Part shown: piece by piece, positions 16,556-25,194 of the stretch
Position numbering within the stretch: position 1 is the stretch's first letter
Layout: every line of letters starts with the position of its first letter
Origin: JAABQT01 sp035459025
GTDB taxonomy: Bacteria; Pseudomonadota; Gammaproteobacteria; Burkholderiales; SG8-39
Assembly (NCBI GenBank): GCA_035459025.1
Contig: DATHYT010000047.1
Coordinates: 1 to 64,000, forward strand
DNA length: 64,000 nt
Reading direction: 5' to 3'
Notes under the pieces: generated by a model
Database searches by the model: none
Told to the model about the DNA's origin: nothing
What the model saw: the letters and a program-made list of their open reading frames with translations, nothing else
Made by a program: the position numbers and the translations under genes

Positions 16556-17422
16556 ATGCGCACGCCCGACGAGCGTTTCGCGGATCTTCCCGGCTTTCCC
16601 TGGGCGCCGCACTACCTGCAGTGGCGCGGGCTGCGCGTGCACTACGTCGACGAAGGCCAGGGCGGGCGCACCTTCCTTTGCCTGCACGGCGAGCCGACCT
16701 GGGCCTACTTGTACCGGCGCATGATCCCGCCGTTTGTCGCCGGCGGCGCGCGCGTGGTGGCGCCCGACTTCATCGGCTTTGGCCGCTCTGACAAGCCTGA
16801 GGACGACGCCTTCTATAGCTTCGACATGCACCGCGCGTTCCTCATCGAATTCGTCGAGCGGCTGGAACTCAGGAACCTCACCTTGGTAGTGCAAGACTGG
16901 GGCGGCCTGCTCGGGCTGACGCTGCCGATGGAGATGCCCGAGCGCTTCGAGCGCCTGCTCATCATGAACACCGCGCTCGGCACGGGCGATGCGCCCCTGC
17001 CCGAGGGCTTCCTCGCCTGGCGCGCGTACGTGGCAAAGAACCCGGCGCTCGACTGCCAGAAGCTCATGCAGCGCAGTTGCCCGCACCTGACGCCGACGGA
17101 GGCCGCGGCCTACGAGGCGCCGTTCCCCGATGCCAGGGCGAAGGCCGGGGTGCGCCGCTTTCCGCAGCTGGTGCCCGACCGGCCCGACGCGCCCGGCGCT
17201 GAGCTGTCGCGCAAGGCGCGCGACTGGTGGAAGAGCGCCTGGCAGGGCGAGTCGTTCATGGCGATCGGCGCCAAGGATCCGGTGCTCGGCCCGCCCGTGA
17301 TGCGCGCCCTGCGCAACGTGATCCGGAACTGTCCCGAGCCCTACGTGCACGCCGAGGGCGGGCATTTCCTGCAGGAGTGGGGCGAGGACGTCGCGGCCAG
17401 GGCGCTCGCGTCATGGCGCTGA
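16556..17422 (+). CDS. haloalkane dehalogenase-like (DhlA/HLD-I) alpha/beta hydrolase
   Basis: A 288-residue protein close in layout to DhlA: RTPDERF at the start, HGEPTW oxyanion loop, nucleophile Asp in VQDWGG, catalytic acid in AIGAKDPVLG and His in EGGHFLQEWGE. The first halide-binding Trp (after the nucleophile) is present. The second, DhlA Trp175 in KRWAP, aligns with Ser in QRSCP, so dehalogenation is doubtful. I chose ATG 16556 rather than 16532 because the protein then starts as the family does. It overlaps the next gene by 10 bases. Confidence 0.82.
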   Translation: MRTPDERFADLPGFPWAPHYLQWRGLRVHYVDEGQGGRTFLCLHGEPTWAYLYRRMIPPFVAGGARVVAPDFIGFGRSDKPEDDAFYSFDMHRAFLIEFVERLELRNLTLVVQDWGGLLGLTLPMEMPERFERLLIMNTALGTGDAPLPEGFLAWRAYVAKNPALDCQKLMQRSCPHLTPTEAAAYEAPFPDARAKAGVRRFPQLVPDRPDAPGAELSRKARDWWKSAWQGESFMAIGAKDPVLGPPVMRALRNVIRNCPEPYVHAEGGHFLQEWGEDVAARALASWR

Positions 17423-18375
17423 CCTACGCCGACGTCGCCGCCGCGCACGAGCGCATCAGGGCTGCGGCAAAGCGAACGCCGGTGCTGACGTCGGCCACCA
17501 TCGATGCGCGCACGGGTGCGCGCGTGCACTTCAAGTGCGAGAACTTCCAGAGGATGGGCGCGTTCAAGTTCCGCGGCGCCTACAACGCCTTGTCACAGCT
17601 CTCGCCCGAGCAGAAGAAGAAAGGCGTGGTGGCCTTCTCCTCCGGCAACCACGCGCAGGCGGTGGCTCTCGCCGGCAGGCTGCTCGGCGTGCCGGCGACC
17701 ATCGTCATGCCTACCGACGCGCCGAAGGTAAAGCTCGAGGCCACGCGCGGCTATGGCGCCGACATCGTGCTGTACGACGCGCACAACGAAGACCGGCAGA
17801 TGATCGCGGAGAAGCTTTCCGCGGAGCGCGGCGCGATGCTGATTCCGCCGTTCGACCACCCGCACATCGCTGCCGGACAGGGCACGGCGGCAAAGGAGCT
17901 GATCGAAGATGCGGGGCCGCTGGACCTGCTCTTGGTGCCGTGCGGCGGCGGCGGGCTGCTCTCGGGCTGCGCGGTAGCGGCGAAGCACCTGTCGCCCGCG
18001 TGCCGGGTGATCGGCGTGGAGCCGGCGGCGGGCGACGACGGCGCGCGCTCGTTCCGCTCGAAGAAGCTGCAGGTGATCAAGACGCCGGTCACCATCGCCG
18101 ACGGCGCGCGCACCGCGTCGCTCGGACCGAACGTCACCTTCCCGGCCATCCTCCGGCACGTGGACGACTTCCTCACCGTGACCGACGCGGCGCTGCTCGA
18201 GGCGATGTTCTTTCTGTGGGAGCGCATGAAGATCGTGGTCGAGCCCACCGGCGCGCTCGCCGCGTGCGCGCTCCTCGAGCAAAAGCTCGACGTCGCGGGC
18301 AAGAAGGTCGGCGTGGTGATCTCGGGCGGCAACGTCGATCTCGCCTGGGCGGCAGCGCGCCTGCAGGCCCGCTGA
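17413..18375 (+). CDS. threonine/serine or 3-hydroxyaspartate dehydratase, PLP-dependent
   Basis: A 320-residue fold-type II PLP enzyme. The PLP lysine is in the AFKFRGAYN motif (residue ~53), the substrate loop is SSGNHAQ, the phosphate-binding glycine loop is GGGGLLSG and the C-terminal SGGN contacts the pyridine. There is no C-terminal ACT domain, so it is a catabolic type. The MGAFKFRGA context is shared with threo-3-hydroxyaspartate ammonia-lyases and serine-racemase relatives; which one cannot be settled. Confidence 0.88.
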   Translation: MALTYADVAAAHERIRAAAKRTPVLTSATIDARTGARVHFKCENFQRMGAFKFRGAYNALSQLSPEQKKKGVVAFSSGNHAQAVALAGRLLGVPATIVMPTDAPKVKLEATRGYGADIVLYDAHNEDRQMIAEKLSAERGAMLIPPFDHPHIAAGQGTAAKELIEDAGPLDLLLVPCGGGGLLSGCAVAAKHLSPACRVIGVEPAAGDDGARSFRSKKLQVIKTPVTIADGARTASLGPNVTFPAILRHVDDFLTVTDAALLEAMFFLWERMKIVVEPTGALAACALLEQKLDVAGKKVGVVISGGNVDLAWAAARLQAR

Positions 18376-18376
18376 C

Positions 18377-20017
18377 TTGCGCCGGCTGCGCGTCCTCGCG
18401 CTCCTCGCCTCGGCGGCAATGCCGGCGGCCGCCCAGGATCCGTTTCCCTCGTTCGAGGCGCTCGAGGCCGCGGGCGCCGTCATCGGCGAGATCCGCATCC
18501 GCGCGCAAGACGTATTCGATCTTGACGACCCGGAGGAGGACAACTGGTTGTTCCGCAAGGCCAACGCTCTGCACATCCAGACGCGGCCCTCGACCCTGCG
18601 CCGCCAGCTGCTGTTCCGCAGCGGCGAGCGCGTGTCGGCGCGCGTGATCGCCGAGACCGAGCGCCTGCTGCGCGGCAACGACTACCTCTACCGGGTCGAG
18701 ATCCGGCCCACCGGCTACGATGATGGCATCGTCGATCTCGAGGTCGTCACGCGCGACAGCTGGACGCTGCAGCCGGCCGCGAAGGTCAGCCTGGCGGGGG
18801 GCACCTCGAGCGGCGGCGTGAGCCTGGAGGAGAAAAACCTCCTCGGTACCGGCGCGAGGTTTGCGATAGCGGCGCGCACCACATCGGAGGTCAGTACCGC
18901 CGGAGGCACGCGCCGCGGCGTGGGCGTGGATCTGTCCTATCCCTACGCGTTCGACGGTCGTACGACGCTCGGCTACGGTCAGTCGACCTTCGAAGAGGGC
19001 TCGGCGCGCAAGGCGAGGATCGACCGCCCCTTCTACTCCCTCGAGGCCCGCTGGGCCGCCGGCGCCGCGGCGGCGAGGAGCGATCAAATTGTCGACCGCT
19101 ACGCGAACGGCGTCGTGGCGGCGCGCTACCGCCAGAGCGTCGATAGCGGGCACGCGCTGCTCGGTGTCTCGCGCGGGCTAGTGCGGGGTTGGGCGCATCG
19201 CTTCAGCGGCGGGCTACGCTACCAGGAAGAGACCTACCGCCTCGAGCCCGGACAGGCGGCGCCCGCGACGCTGCCGGCCGATCGCACGCTGGTGGCGCCA
19301 TTCTTGCGCTACGAAGCGGTGCAGGACAACTTCGTCGAGCTGCGCAACCTGAACAGCATTGCGCGCCCGGAATACCTCGCGCTCGGCTGGCACGCTTGGA
19401 TTGAGATCGGCCGCGCCGCGGGCGGCCTGGGATCGACTCGATCGGCGACGCTCTACTCGGCGAGCCTCGCCAAGGGCACGCGGATCGGCGGCGAGGGTAC
19501 CTTGCTCGCCGCGGCCGCGGTCGGGGGCGAGTACGCCTCGGGCGAAACCGACCGCGAGACACTCGGCGCCTCCTTGCGCTACTACCAGCGCCGCGGCGCC
19601 CACACGCTGCTCTTTCTCTCCCTTGCTGCCGATGCCACCGACTTCTCCGAGGCAACCCAATTCCTGTCACTCGGCGGCGAGGTTGGCGCGCGCGGCTTTC
19701 CCACCAACTACCAGCGGGGCGATCGCCGCGTGACGTTCACGGCCGAGCGTCGCTTTTACTCGGATTGGTTCCCTTTTCGCCTCATCCGCGTCGGCGGTGC
19801 CGTATTCTTCGATGCTGGCCGCGCCTGGGGCGGCCCGTACCAAAAACTCGATGAAGCGGCGGCGCACTGGGCCACCGGTATCGGCTTCGGGCTACGCCTG
19901 CTCAGCGCGCGCTCCTCGAGCGGCACCACCGTGCACGTAGATCTCGCCTTCCCCCTGAAGCGCGCGTCCGGCGTGGACGCGTTCCAGGTGTCGGTGCAGT
20001 CGAAAACCGGGTTCTAG
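18377..20017 (+). CDS. BamA/D15-like outer-membrane protein
   Basis: A 546-residue exported protein starting at TTG one base after the dehydratase stop. It has a signal peptide to about residue 20 and a POTRA-like region (about residues 33-130, with a STLRRQLLFRSGE segment). A large beta-barrel follows and ends in a terminal phenylalanine, as outer-membrane barrels do. A GARGFP motif near residue 440 resembles the surface-antigen VRGF loop. It is shorter than BamA and has one POTRA at most, so it is a specialised Omp85 relative. It stops on a CTAG shared with the convergent cyclase gene. Confidence 0.8.
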   Translation: MRRLRVLALLASAAMPAAAQDPFPSFEALEAAGAVIGEIRIRAQDVFDLDDPEEDNWLFRKANALHIQTRPSTLRRQLLFRSGERVSARVIAETERLLRGNDYLYRVEIRPTGYDDGIVDLEVVTRDSWTLQPAAKVSLAGGTSSGGVSLEEKNLLGTGARFAIAARTTSEVSTAGGTRRGVGVDLSYPYAFDGRTTLGYGQSTFEEGSARKARIDRPFYSLEARWAAGAAAARSDQIVDRYANGVVAARYRQSVDSGHALLGVSRGLVRGWAHRFSGGLRYQEETYRLEPGQAAPATLPADRTLVAPFLRYEAVQDNFVELRNLNSIARPEYLALGWHAWIEIGRAAGGLGSTRSATLYSASLAKGTRIGGEGTLLAAAAVGGEYASGETDRETLGASLRYYQRRGAHTLLFLSLAADATDFSEATQFLSLGGEVGARGFPTNYQRGDRRVTFTAERRFYSDWFPFRLIRVGGAVFFDAGRAWGGPYQKLDEAAAHWATGIGFGLRLLSARSSSGTTVHVDLAFPLKRASGVDAFQVSVQSKTGF

Positions 20018-21942
20018 CCCGCCGCGCCCGCGCCGTAATAGGCGTAGCGCCGGTCCTTCTCCGCCTTCGACGCGTACATCGCCTTGTCGGCGAGCGCGAT
20101 CAGCGCCTCGGCCGTCTCCGCATCGTCCGGGTACACGCTGATGCCGATGGAGCACGACACCTGCGCCGCCCCGCCCTCGATGGCGAGCGGCACCTGGATC
20201 ATGTCGGCCACCTTTTCGGCAATCATCGCGGCGTCCTCGCCGCGGTCGAGCTCGCCCGCCAGCAGCACGAACTCGTCGCCGCCGTAGCGCGCCACCGTGT
20301 CCGAGCCGCGGACGCTGGTGCGCAGGCGCGCGGCGAGCTGCACCAGCGCCTGGTCCCCCGCGGGATGCCCCCGGGTGTCGTTGATGGTCTTGAAGTCGTC
20401 GAGGTCGACCAGCATTACCGCCAGCTTCTTGCGGTTCCGCTTGGCCAGCTCCATCGCCAGCGCGAGCCGCTGCTGCATCGACAGCCGGTTCGGCAGCCCC
20501 GTGAGCGCATCGTGCTGCGCCATGAAGCGCAGGTGCTGCTCCTGCGCCTGCAGCTGCGCCATCAGGGCCTCGCGCTCGCTCGCCTCGGCGCGCAGGCGCT
20601 CGTTGACGCTGTTCAGCTCGGCGGTGCGCTCGGCAATCCTCTGCTCCAGCTCGCGCTCGCTGTCGCGCGTCGCCTCGAGCAGCAACCGTTGCGCGGCGAG
20701 CGCCTCGACCTCAGCGCTGGCGCGCTCGCGGCGCAGCAGGTTGATGCGATCACCCAGCGCGAACGACAGCAGCAGCACGTCCAGGGCGAAGCCGATGTGC
20801 AGCCCGTAGATGGTCGCGAAGCTGGTCGGCACCAGCGTGAAGTTGCGCAGGGCGCCGAGGGCGATGAAGGCAAGCAGCGCCGCCCAGGCCAGCAGGAAGT
20901 AGCGCGCCGGGCGATAGCCGAGAATCAGCGCGCGCACCGCGGCGTAGGTGGCGACCGCGGCCGCCGCAAAGGCGATCACCGAGATGGCGCGCAGCACGCC
21001 GCCGTGGTCGAGCACCCAGCCGGTGCCCGCGAACAGCGCCAGCGCCACGCCCGCCGCCACGACGCCGCGCATCACCGCGTCCGCGCGCGGCGTTATGCGC
21101 CGCATGTCGAGGAATGTGCGCGAGAACTGGGCCCCGAACATGAGCGTGAGCGACAGCGCGAGCGCCAGCACGTGGTTCGCGGCCCACACGCTCTGCGGCC
21201 ACAGGTACTGGAAGCCCAGGCCGTCGAAGGACAGCAGGTAGGTGCAGAACGCGGTCGCGTACAGCACGTAGAACAGGTAGACGCGGTCGCGTACCGCGAA
21301 CAGCAGCATCAGGTTGTACAGCACGAGCGCCAGCGCCAGCCCGTAGAACAGCCCGAGCACCAGTTGTGCATTGCGTTTGTGCTCGGCAAACGCCGCCGGG
21401 CGCCAGAGCGTCAGCGGCATGGTCAGCACGCCGCGCGACTCCGCACGAAGGTAGTAGGTGTGCTCCCCCGCGGGCCCAGGCGCCGGGAAGCGAAACACGT
21501 GATTGCGGTGGCGCACTTCGCGCGCGTCCCAAGGCAGCGTGTCGCCGGCGATACGCGCCCAATAACGCGCCTCGCCGCCGGACAGCGGTTCGGGCACGTA
21601 GAGCTCGAGCCGGTCGATGCTCGGATACGCGACCTCGAGCAGCAGCTCCTCGCCCGGCGGCGCGCCGCCGGGCAGCGAGAAGCGCAGCCACCAGGCCGAG
21701 CGCGTGTAACCGAAGTTGAGCGAACCGGCGCCCGCCGGCGCGAAGCGCGCGGCGTGCTCGGGCATGCGCACGTCATCGAGCGCGAGGCCGCCGCCGGGAT
21801 CCTCGAGCACATCCACGTGCGCGCCGAGCGCCACGCGGCCCTCGACGTCGGGCAGCGGCGCCGGCTTGTGCGCGTGCGCGGACGCGAAGGTAAGGACTGC
21901 CAGCAGGGCGAGGGCGCGCACCATTGGGAACGGCTGAATCAT
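20014..21942 (-). CDS. diguanylate cyclase with 7TMR-DISM sensor
   Basis: A 642-residue membrane protein. After a signal peptide come a periplasmic 7TMR-DISMED2 jelly-roll domain (about residues 30-180), seven membrane helices (about 195-390) and a coiled coil (about 400-465). The C-terminal GGDEF domain has an intact RYGGDEF active site and DALTGLPNR at its start, so it should make cyclic di-GMP. An ATG at 21924 is also possible. Its stop codon shares CTAG with the BamA-like gene. Confidence 0.92.
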   Translation of the reverse strand: MIQPFPMVRALALLAVLTFASAHAHKPAPLPDVEGRVALGAHVDVLEDPGGGLALDDVRMPEHAARFAPAGAGSLNFGYTRSAWWLRFSLPGGAPPGEELLLEVAYPSIDRLELYVPEPLSGGEARYWARIAGDTLPWDAREVRHRNHVFRFPAPGPAGEHTYYLRAESRGVLTMPLTLWRPAAFAEHKRNAQLVLGLFYGLALALVLYNLMLLFAVRDRVYLFYVLYATAFCTYLLSFDGLGFQYLWPQSVWAANHVLALALSLTLMFGAQFSRTFLDMRRITPRADAVMRGVVAAGVALALFAGTGWVLDHGGVLRAISVIAFAAAAVATYAAVRALILGYRPARYFLLAWAALLAFIALGALRNFTLVPTSFATIYGLHIGFALDVLLLSFALGDRINLLRRERASAEVEALAAQRLLLEATRDSERELEQRIAERTAELNSVNERLRAEASEREALMAQLQAQEQHLRFMAQHDALTGLPNRLSMQQRLALAMELAKRNRKKLAVMLVDLDDFKTINDTRGHPAGDQALVQLAARLRTSVRGSDTVARYGGDEFVLLAGELDRGEDAAMIAEKVADMIQVPLAIEGGAAQVSCSIGISVYPDDAETAEALIALADKAMYASKAEKDRRYAYYGAGAAG

Positions 21943-21963
21943 ATTGCAGTGCCGCCCGTGCGT

Positions 21964-21969
21964 TAAGAT
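21964..21969 (+). promoter_or_regulatory. -10-like box TAAGAT before quinone oxidoreductase
   Basis: TAAGAT ends 10 bases before the ATG at 21980, with no ribosome site between. The divergent cyclase starts at 21942. Confidence 0.35.
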
Positions 21970-21979
21970 GTACGCCACC

Positions 21980-22957
21980 ATGCGTGCCATCCAGATCGAA
22001 AAGGCCGGCGGTCCCGAAGTGCTGCGCCCCACGGAGCGAGCGCGGCCCGAGCCCAAGCCCCACGAGATCCTCGTCAAGGTGGCCGCCGCCGGCGTGAACC
22101 GCCCCGATGTGCTGCAGCGCCAGGGACTGTATGCGCCGCCGCCCGACGCCTCGGACCTGCCCGGACTGGAGGTCGCCGGCGAGGTCGCGGCCTGCGGCGC
22201 TGCGGTAACGATGTGGAAACCTGGGGACAAGGTTTGCGCGCTCACCCACGGCGGCGGCTACGCCGAATATTGCGTAACGCCCGAAGTCCAGGCGCTGCCG
22301 GTGCCCAAGGGCCTGTCGATGGTCGAAGCGGCCTCGCTGCCCGAAACCTTCTTCACCGTCTGGTCGAACGTCTACGACCGCGGCCGTCTCGCGCCCGGCG
22401 AGACGCTGCTCGTGCACGGCGGCACCTCGGGCATCGGCGTCACCGCCATCCAGATGGCGGCGGCGACCGGCAACCGCGTCTTCGCCACCGCGGGCACCGA
22501 CGAGAAATGCGCCGCCTGCCTGAAGCTCGGCGCCGCCCAGGCCTTCAACTACAGGACGCAGGACTTCGTCGAAGGCGTGAAGCAGGCGACCGGCGGCAAG
22601 GGCGTCGACGTGATCCTCGACATGGCGGCGGGCGATTTCGTGCCGAAGGAGCTCAAGGCGCTCGCCGACGAAGGACGTCTGGTGTTCATCGCCTTCCTGC
22701 GCGGCCCCAAGACCGAGCTCGACGTGAACGAGCTCATGCGCCGGCGCCTCACGCTCACCGGTTCGACGCTGCGCCCGCGCCCGGTGGCATTCAAGGGTGC
22801 CATCGCCGCGCGCCTGCGCGAGCGCATCTGGCCGCTCGTCGAAGCGGGCAAGATCAAGCCGGTGGTCTTCAAGACCTTCAAGCTCGAGGCCGCCGCCGAG
22901 GCGCACCGGCTGATGGAGTCGAGCGCGCACACCGGCAAGCTCGTCCTTACCGTCTAG
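21980..22957 (+). CDS. NAD(P)H quinone oxidoreductase, zinc-free MDR (PIG3/QOR) type
   Basis: A 325-residue medium-chain reductase. The GroES-like N-terminal half has AAGVNRPDVLQRQG, and the Rossmann half has the NADPH motif VHGGTSGIG. No zinc-ligand cysteines are present, as in PIG3-like quinone reductases. The ATG at 21980 gives the family's usual N terminus; one at 21968 is in frame. Its 3' end overlaps the convergent LysR gene by 11 bases. Confidence 0.9.
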   Translation: MRAIQIEKAGGPEVLRPTERARPEPKPHEILVKVAAAGVNRPDVLQRQGLYAPPPDASDLPGLEVAGEVAACGAAVTMWKPGDKVCALTHGGGYAEYCVTPEVQALPVPKGLSMVEAASLPETFFTVWSNVYDRGRLAPGETLLVHGGTSGIGVTAIQMAAATGNRVFATAGTDEKCAACLKLGAAQAFNYRTQDFVEGVKQATGGKGVDVILDMAAGDFVPKELKALADEGRLVFIAFLRGPKTELDVNELMRRRLTLTGSTLRPRPVAFKGAIAARLRERIWPLVEAGKIKPVVFKTFKLEAAAEAHRLMESSAHTGKLVLTV

Positions 22958-23861
22958 CTTCTTCCTTCAGCCAGGCGATGAAGTCGGCCACCTCCGGCCG
23001 CCCTTGCGCTGTCGGCGAGACCACCGCGTAATAGGCGCGCGCCGGATCGGCGCTGCGCTTGAACGGCGCCACCAGCTCGCCCGAGGCGAGCGCGTCCTTC
23101 AGGAGCGGCGTCCTGCCGAGCGCGACGCCGTGGCCGGCGACCGCCGCGGCGATGATCTGCTCGTAGCCCGAGAAGCTGATGCGGCCCGCGGGCTTGAGCT
23201 CGGACAGCCCCTCCACCTCGAGCCACGAGCGCCAGTGCAGCCACGGGTGGCGCACGTCCGGATCGTCGTAGGTCAGCAGCACATGGTGGCGCAGGTCGGC
23301 GGGCGCCTTCAGCGGCCGCGCCTTGTCCTGCAGCAGCTTCGGATTGCACACCGGGAACACGCGCTCGCCGAACAGGCGCTCCGCGTCCGGGCCGGCGAGG
23401 CTCGGCGGGCCGTGGCGGATGGCGACGTCGAGCCCGTCGCGCTCGAGATCCTGCACGCGCGTGTCGGCCGAGATGCGCACGTCGACGGCCGGATGCGCGC
23501 GCGTGAAGCCCGCGAGGCGCGGGATCAGCCACAGCGCGGCAAAGGAATGCGTGGTGGTGACGGCGAGCGCGCGCCGCCCGCTCTGCGCGCGCAGGCGGTC
23601 GGTGGCCGCGCGCATCGTCGCCAGCACCTGCGCCGCGGTCGCGTAGAACTGCCGGCCCGCTTCGGTGAGCGCGAGCGAGCGGTGCCGGCGCTCGAACAGC
23701 GGCGTGCCGAGCTGCGTTTCGAGCTCCTGGATCTGGCGGCTCACGGCCGACTGGGTGAGGTGGAGCTCCTCGCCGGCGCGCGTGAAGGAGAGCAGCCGGG
23801 CCGCCGCCTCGAAGCCGCGCAGCAGGTCGAGCGACGGCAGTCTCGTATTCCCGTTACTCAT
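22947..23861 (-). CDS. LysR family transcriptional regulator, GcvA-like
   Basis: A 304-residue LysR protein. The N-terminal helix-turn-helix (about residues 18-60) contains LTQSAVSRQI and is followed by the linker helix and a two-lobed effector domain. The HTH sequence and the overall pattern are of the GcvA/AmpR-like branch. The target is unknown; it faces the DUF2917 gene and may regulate that or itself. Confidence 0.93.
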   Translation of the reverse strand: MSNGNTRLPSLDLLRGFEAAARLLSFTRAGEELHLTQSAVSRQIQELETQLGTPLFERRHRSLALTEAGRQFYATAAQVLATMRAATDRLRAQSGRRALAVTTTHSFAALWLIPRLAGFTRAHPAVDVRISADTRVQDLERDGLDVAIRHGPPSLAGPDAERLFGERVFPVCNPKLLQDKARPLKAPADLRHHVLLTYDDPDVRHPWLHWRSWLEVEGLSELKPAGRISFSGYEQIIAAAVAGHGVALGRTPLLKDALASGELVAPFKRSADPARAYYAVVSPTAQGRPEVADFIAWLKEEARR

Positions 23862-23940
23862 GCTTGTCCCGACTTTTTACCGTTTGAGCGCTCGGGCCCA
23901 AGGATGCATCATGCGCATGCCAAACACAAGGAGGTGCCGC

Positions 23941-24168
23941 ATGCGAATCGAACTGGATCCCGGCGCCCTGCGGCTCGCCCGCGGGCAGACGTTGAGAGTG
24001 ATCGACGCCCCCGGCAGCACCATCTGCGTGCGCGAAGGCAGCGTCTGGATCACGGAAGAGAACATGCCCAAGGATGTGGTCCTAGAGGCCGGCCACTGCT
24101 ACCGGCTGAGCCGCAAGGGGCTCGCCCTGGTGCACGCCTTTGGCGATGCCGCCGTGGCGCTCGCCTGA
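23941..24168 (+). CDS. DUF2917 domain protein
   Basis: A 75-residue protein with the DUF2917 pattern: LARGQTLRVID, a GSVWITEE strand and an AGHCYRL segment. It is cupin-like in character and of unknown function. A near-ideal ribosome site, AAGGAGGTG, precedes the ATG. It is divergent from the LysR gene. Confidence 0.85.
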   Translation: MRIELDPGALRLARGQTLRVIDAPGSTICVREGSVWITEENMPKDVVLEAGHCYRLSRKGLALVHAFGDAAVALA

Positions 24169-24188
24169 ACTTCCGCAAGGAGGCTGTC

Positions 24189-24332
24189 GTGATCGATACC
24201 TGGGATCTTTCCGCGCAGCGCGCCGCAGCCGTGCACGCGCTGCTCGCCCGATTCGCAGCCCGGCTGCGACGCGCGTCTACAATAAGCGCTCCGCAAGCCA
24301 GGGAGCGCGAATGTTTCGGGACGGATTGCTGA
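24189..24332 (+). CDS. possible small protein, 47 residues
   Basis: A GTG-started frame with a strong AAGGAGG ribosome site six bases upstream, just after the DUF2917 stop. The peptide is Arg/Ala-rich and helical. It overlaps the start of the next gene by 22 bases, so translation could couple the two. It is not recognised. Small Arg-rich DUF1127-like proteins often accompany DUF2917 genes, but this one lacks a clear match. Confidence 0.3.
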   Translation: MIDTWDLSAQRAAAVHALLARFAARLRRASTISAPQARERECFGTDC

Positions 24333-25186
24333 AGGGCAAGAACATCCTCGTCACCGGGGGCGGCACCGGCCTGGGCAAGGAGATCGCCGCCAAGTATTTG
24401 CAGCTGGGCGCCGGCCTGTGGATCGCGGGCCGGCGCGCCGGGGTTCTCGAAGACACCGCGAAGGAGCTTACCGCGAAGCACGGCGGCACCGTGCGCACGC
24501 ACGCGGTGGACATCCGCGACTACGCCGCGGTCGACGCCATGATCCAGCACATCTGGGACGCGTCGGGCCCGCTCACGGGGCTCGTCAACAACGCAGCCGG
24601 CAACTTCATCAGTCCGACCAAGGACCTCACGCCGAACGGCTTCAACGCCATCGCCAACATCGTGTTCCACGGCACCTTCTACGTCACGCACTCGATCGGC
24701 AAGCGCTGGATTGCCGGCGGGCACAAGGGCTCGGTGGTGTCGATCCTGGTGACCTGGGTGTGGACCGGCTCGCCCTACGTCGTGCCTTCGGCCATGTCCA
24801 AGGCGGGGCTGCACATCATGACCAAGTCGCTCGCCGTGGAATGGGGCAAGCACGGCATCCGCCTGAACGCCATCGCGCCGGGGCCCTTCCCCACCGAGGG
24901 CGCGAGCAAGCGCCTCAGGCCCGGATCGAGCTTCGGCGAGTCGACCAAGGTGAACCCGATGCGCCGCGTCGGCGAGATGTCGGAGCTGCAGAACCTCGCC
25001 GCGTTCCTGATGGCCGACGGCTGCGAGTGGCTCTCGGGCGAAACCATCGCCATCGACGGCGCGGGCTACCTCGCCACCGGCGCCTACTTCACCGAGCTCG
25101 ACAAGATGACGGACGCCGACTGGCAAAAGGCGCGCGAGCTGATCAAGGCGCAGAACGACAAGGACCGCGCCGGCCGGAGCGCCTGA
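24311..25186 (+). CDS. 2,4-dienoyl-CoA reductase-like SDR
   Basis: A 291-residue SDR with TGGGTGLG at the cofactor site and NNAAGNF after strand 4. The classical Tyr of YxxxK is replaced (SAMSK), as in the 2,4-dienoyl-CoA reductase branch, which also shares the LAVEWG and IAPGPFPTEGA stretches. The likely role is NADPH-dependent reduction of dienoyl-CoA in unsaturated fatty-acid oxidation. A TACAAT box lies about 30 bases upstream, with a weak GGGAG ribosome site. Confidence 0.87.
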   Translation: MFRDGLLKGKNILVTGGGTGLGKEIAAKYLQLGAGLWIAGRRAGVLEDTAKELTAKHGGTVRTHAVDIRDYAAVDAMIQHIWDASGPLTGLVNNAAGNFISPTKDLTPNGFNAIANIVFHGTFYVTHSIGKRWIAGGHKGSVVSILVTWVWTGSPYVVPSAMSKAGLHIMTKSLAVEWGKHGIRLNAIAPGPFPTEGASKRLRPGSSFGESTKVNPMRRVGEMSELQNLAAFLMADGCEWLSGETIAIDGAGYLATGAYFTELDKMTDADWQKARELIKAQNDKDRAGRSA

Positions 25187-25194
25187 GCGCGCGC

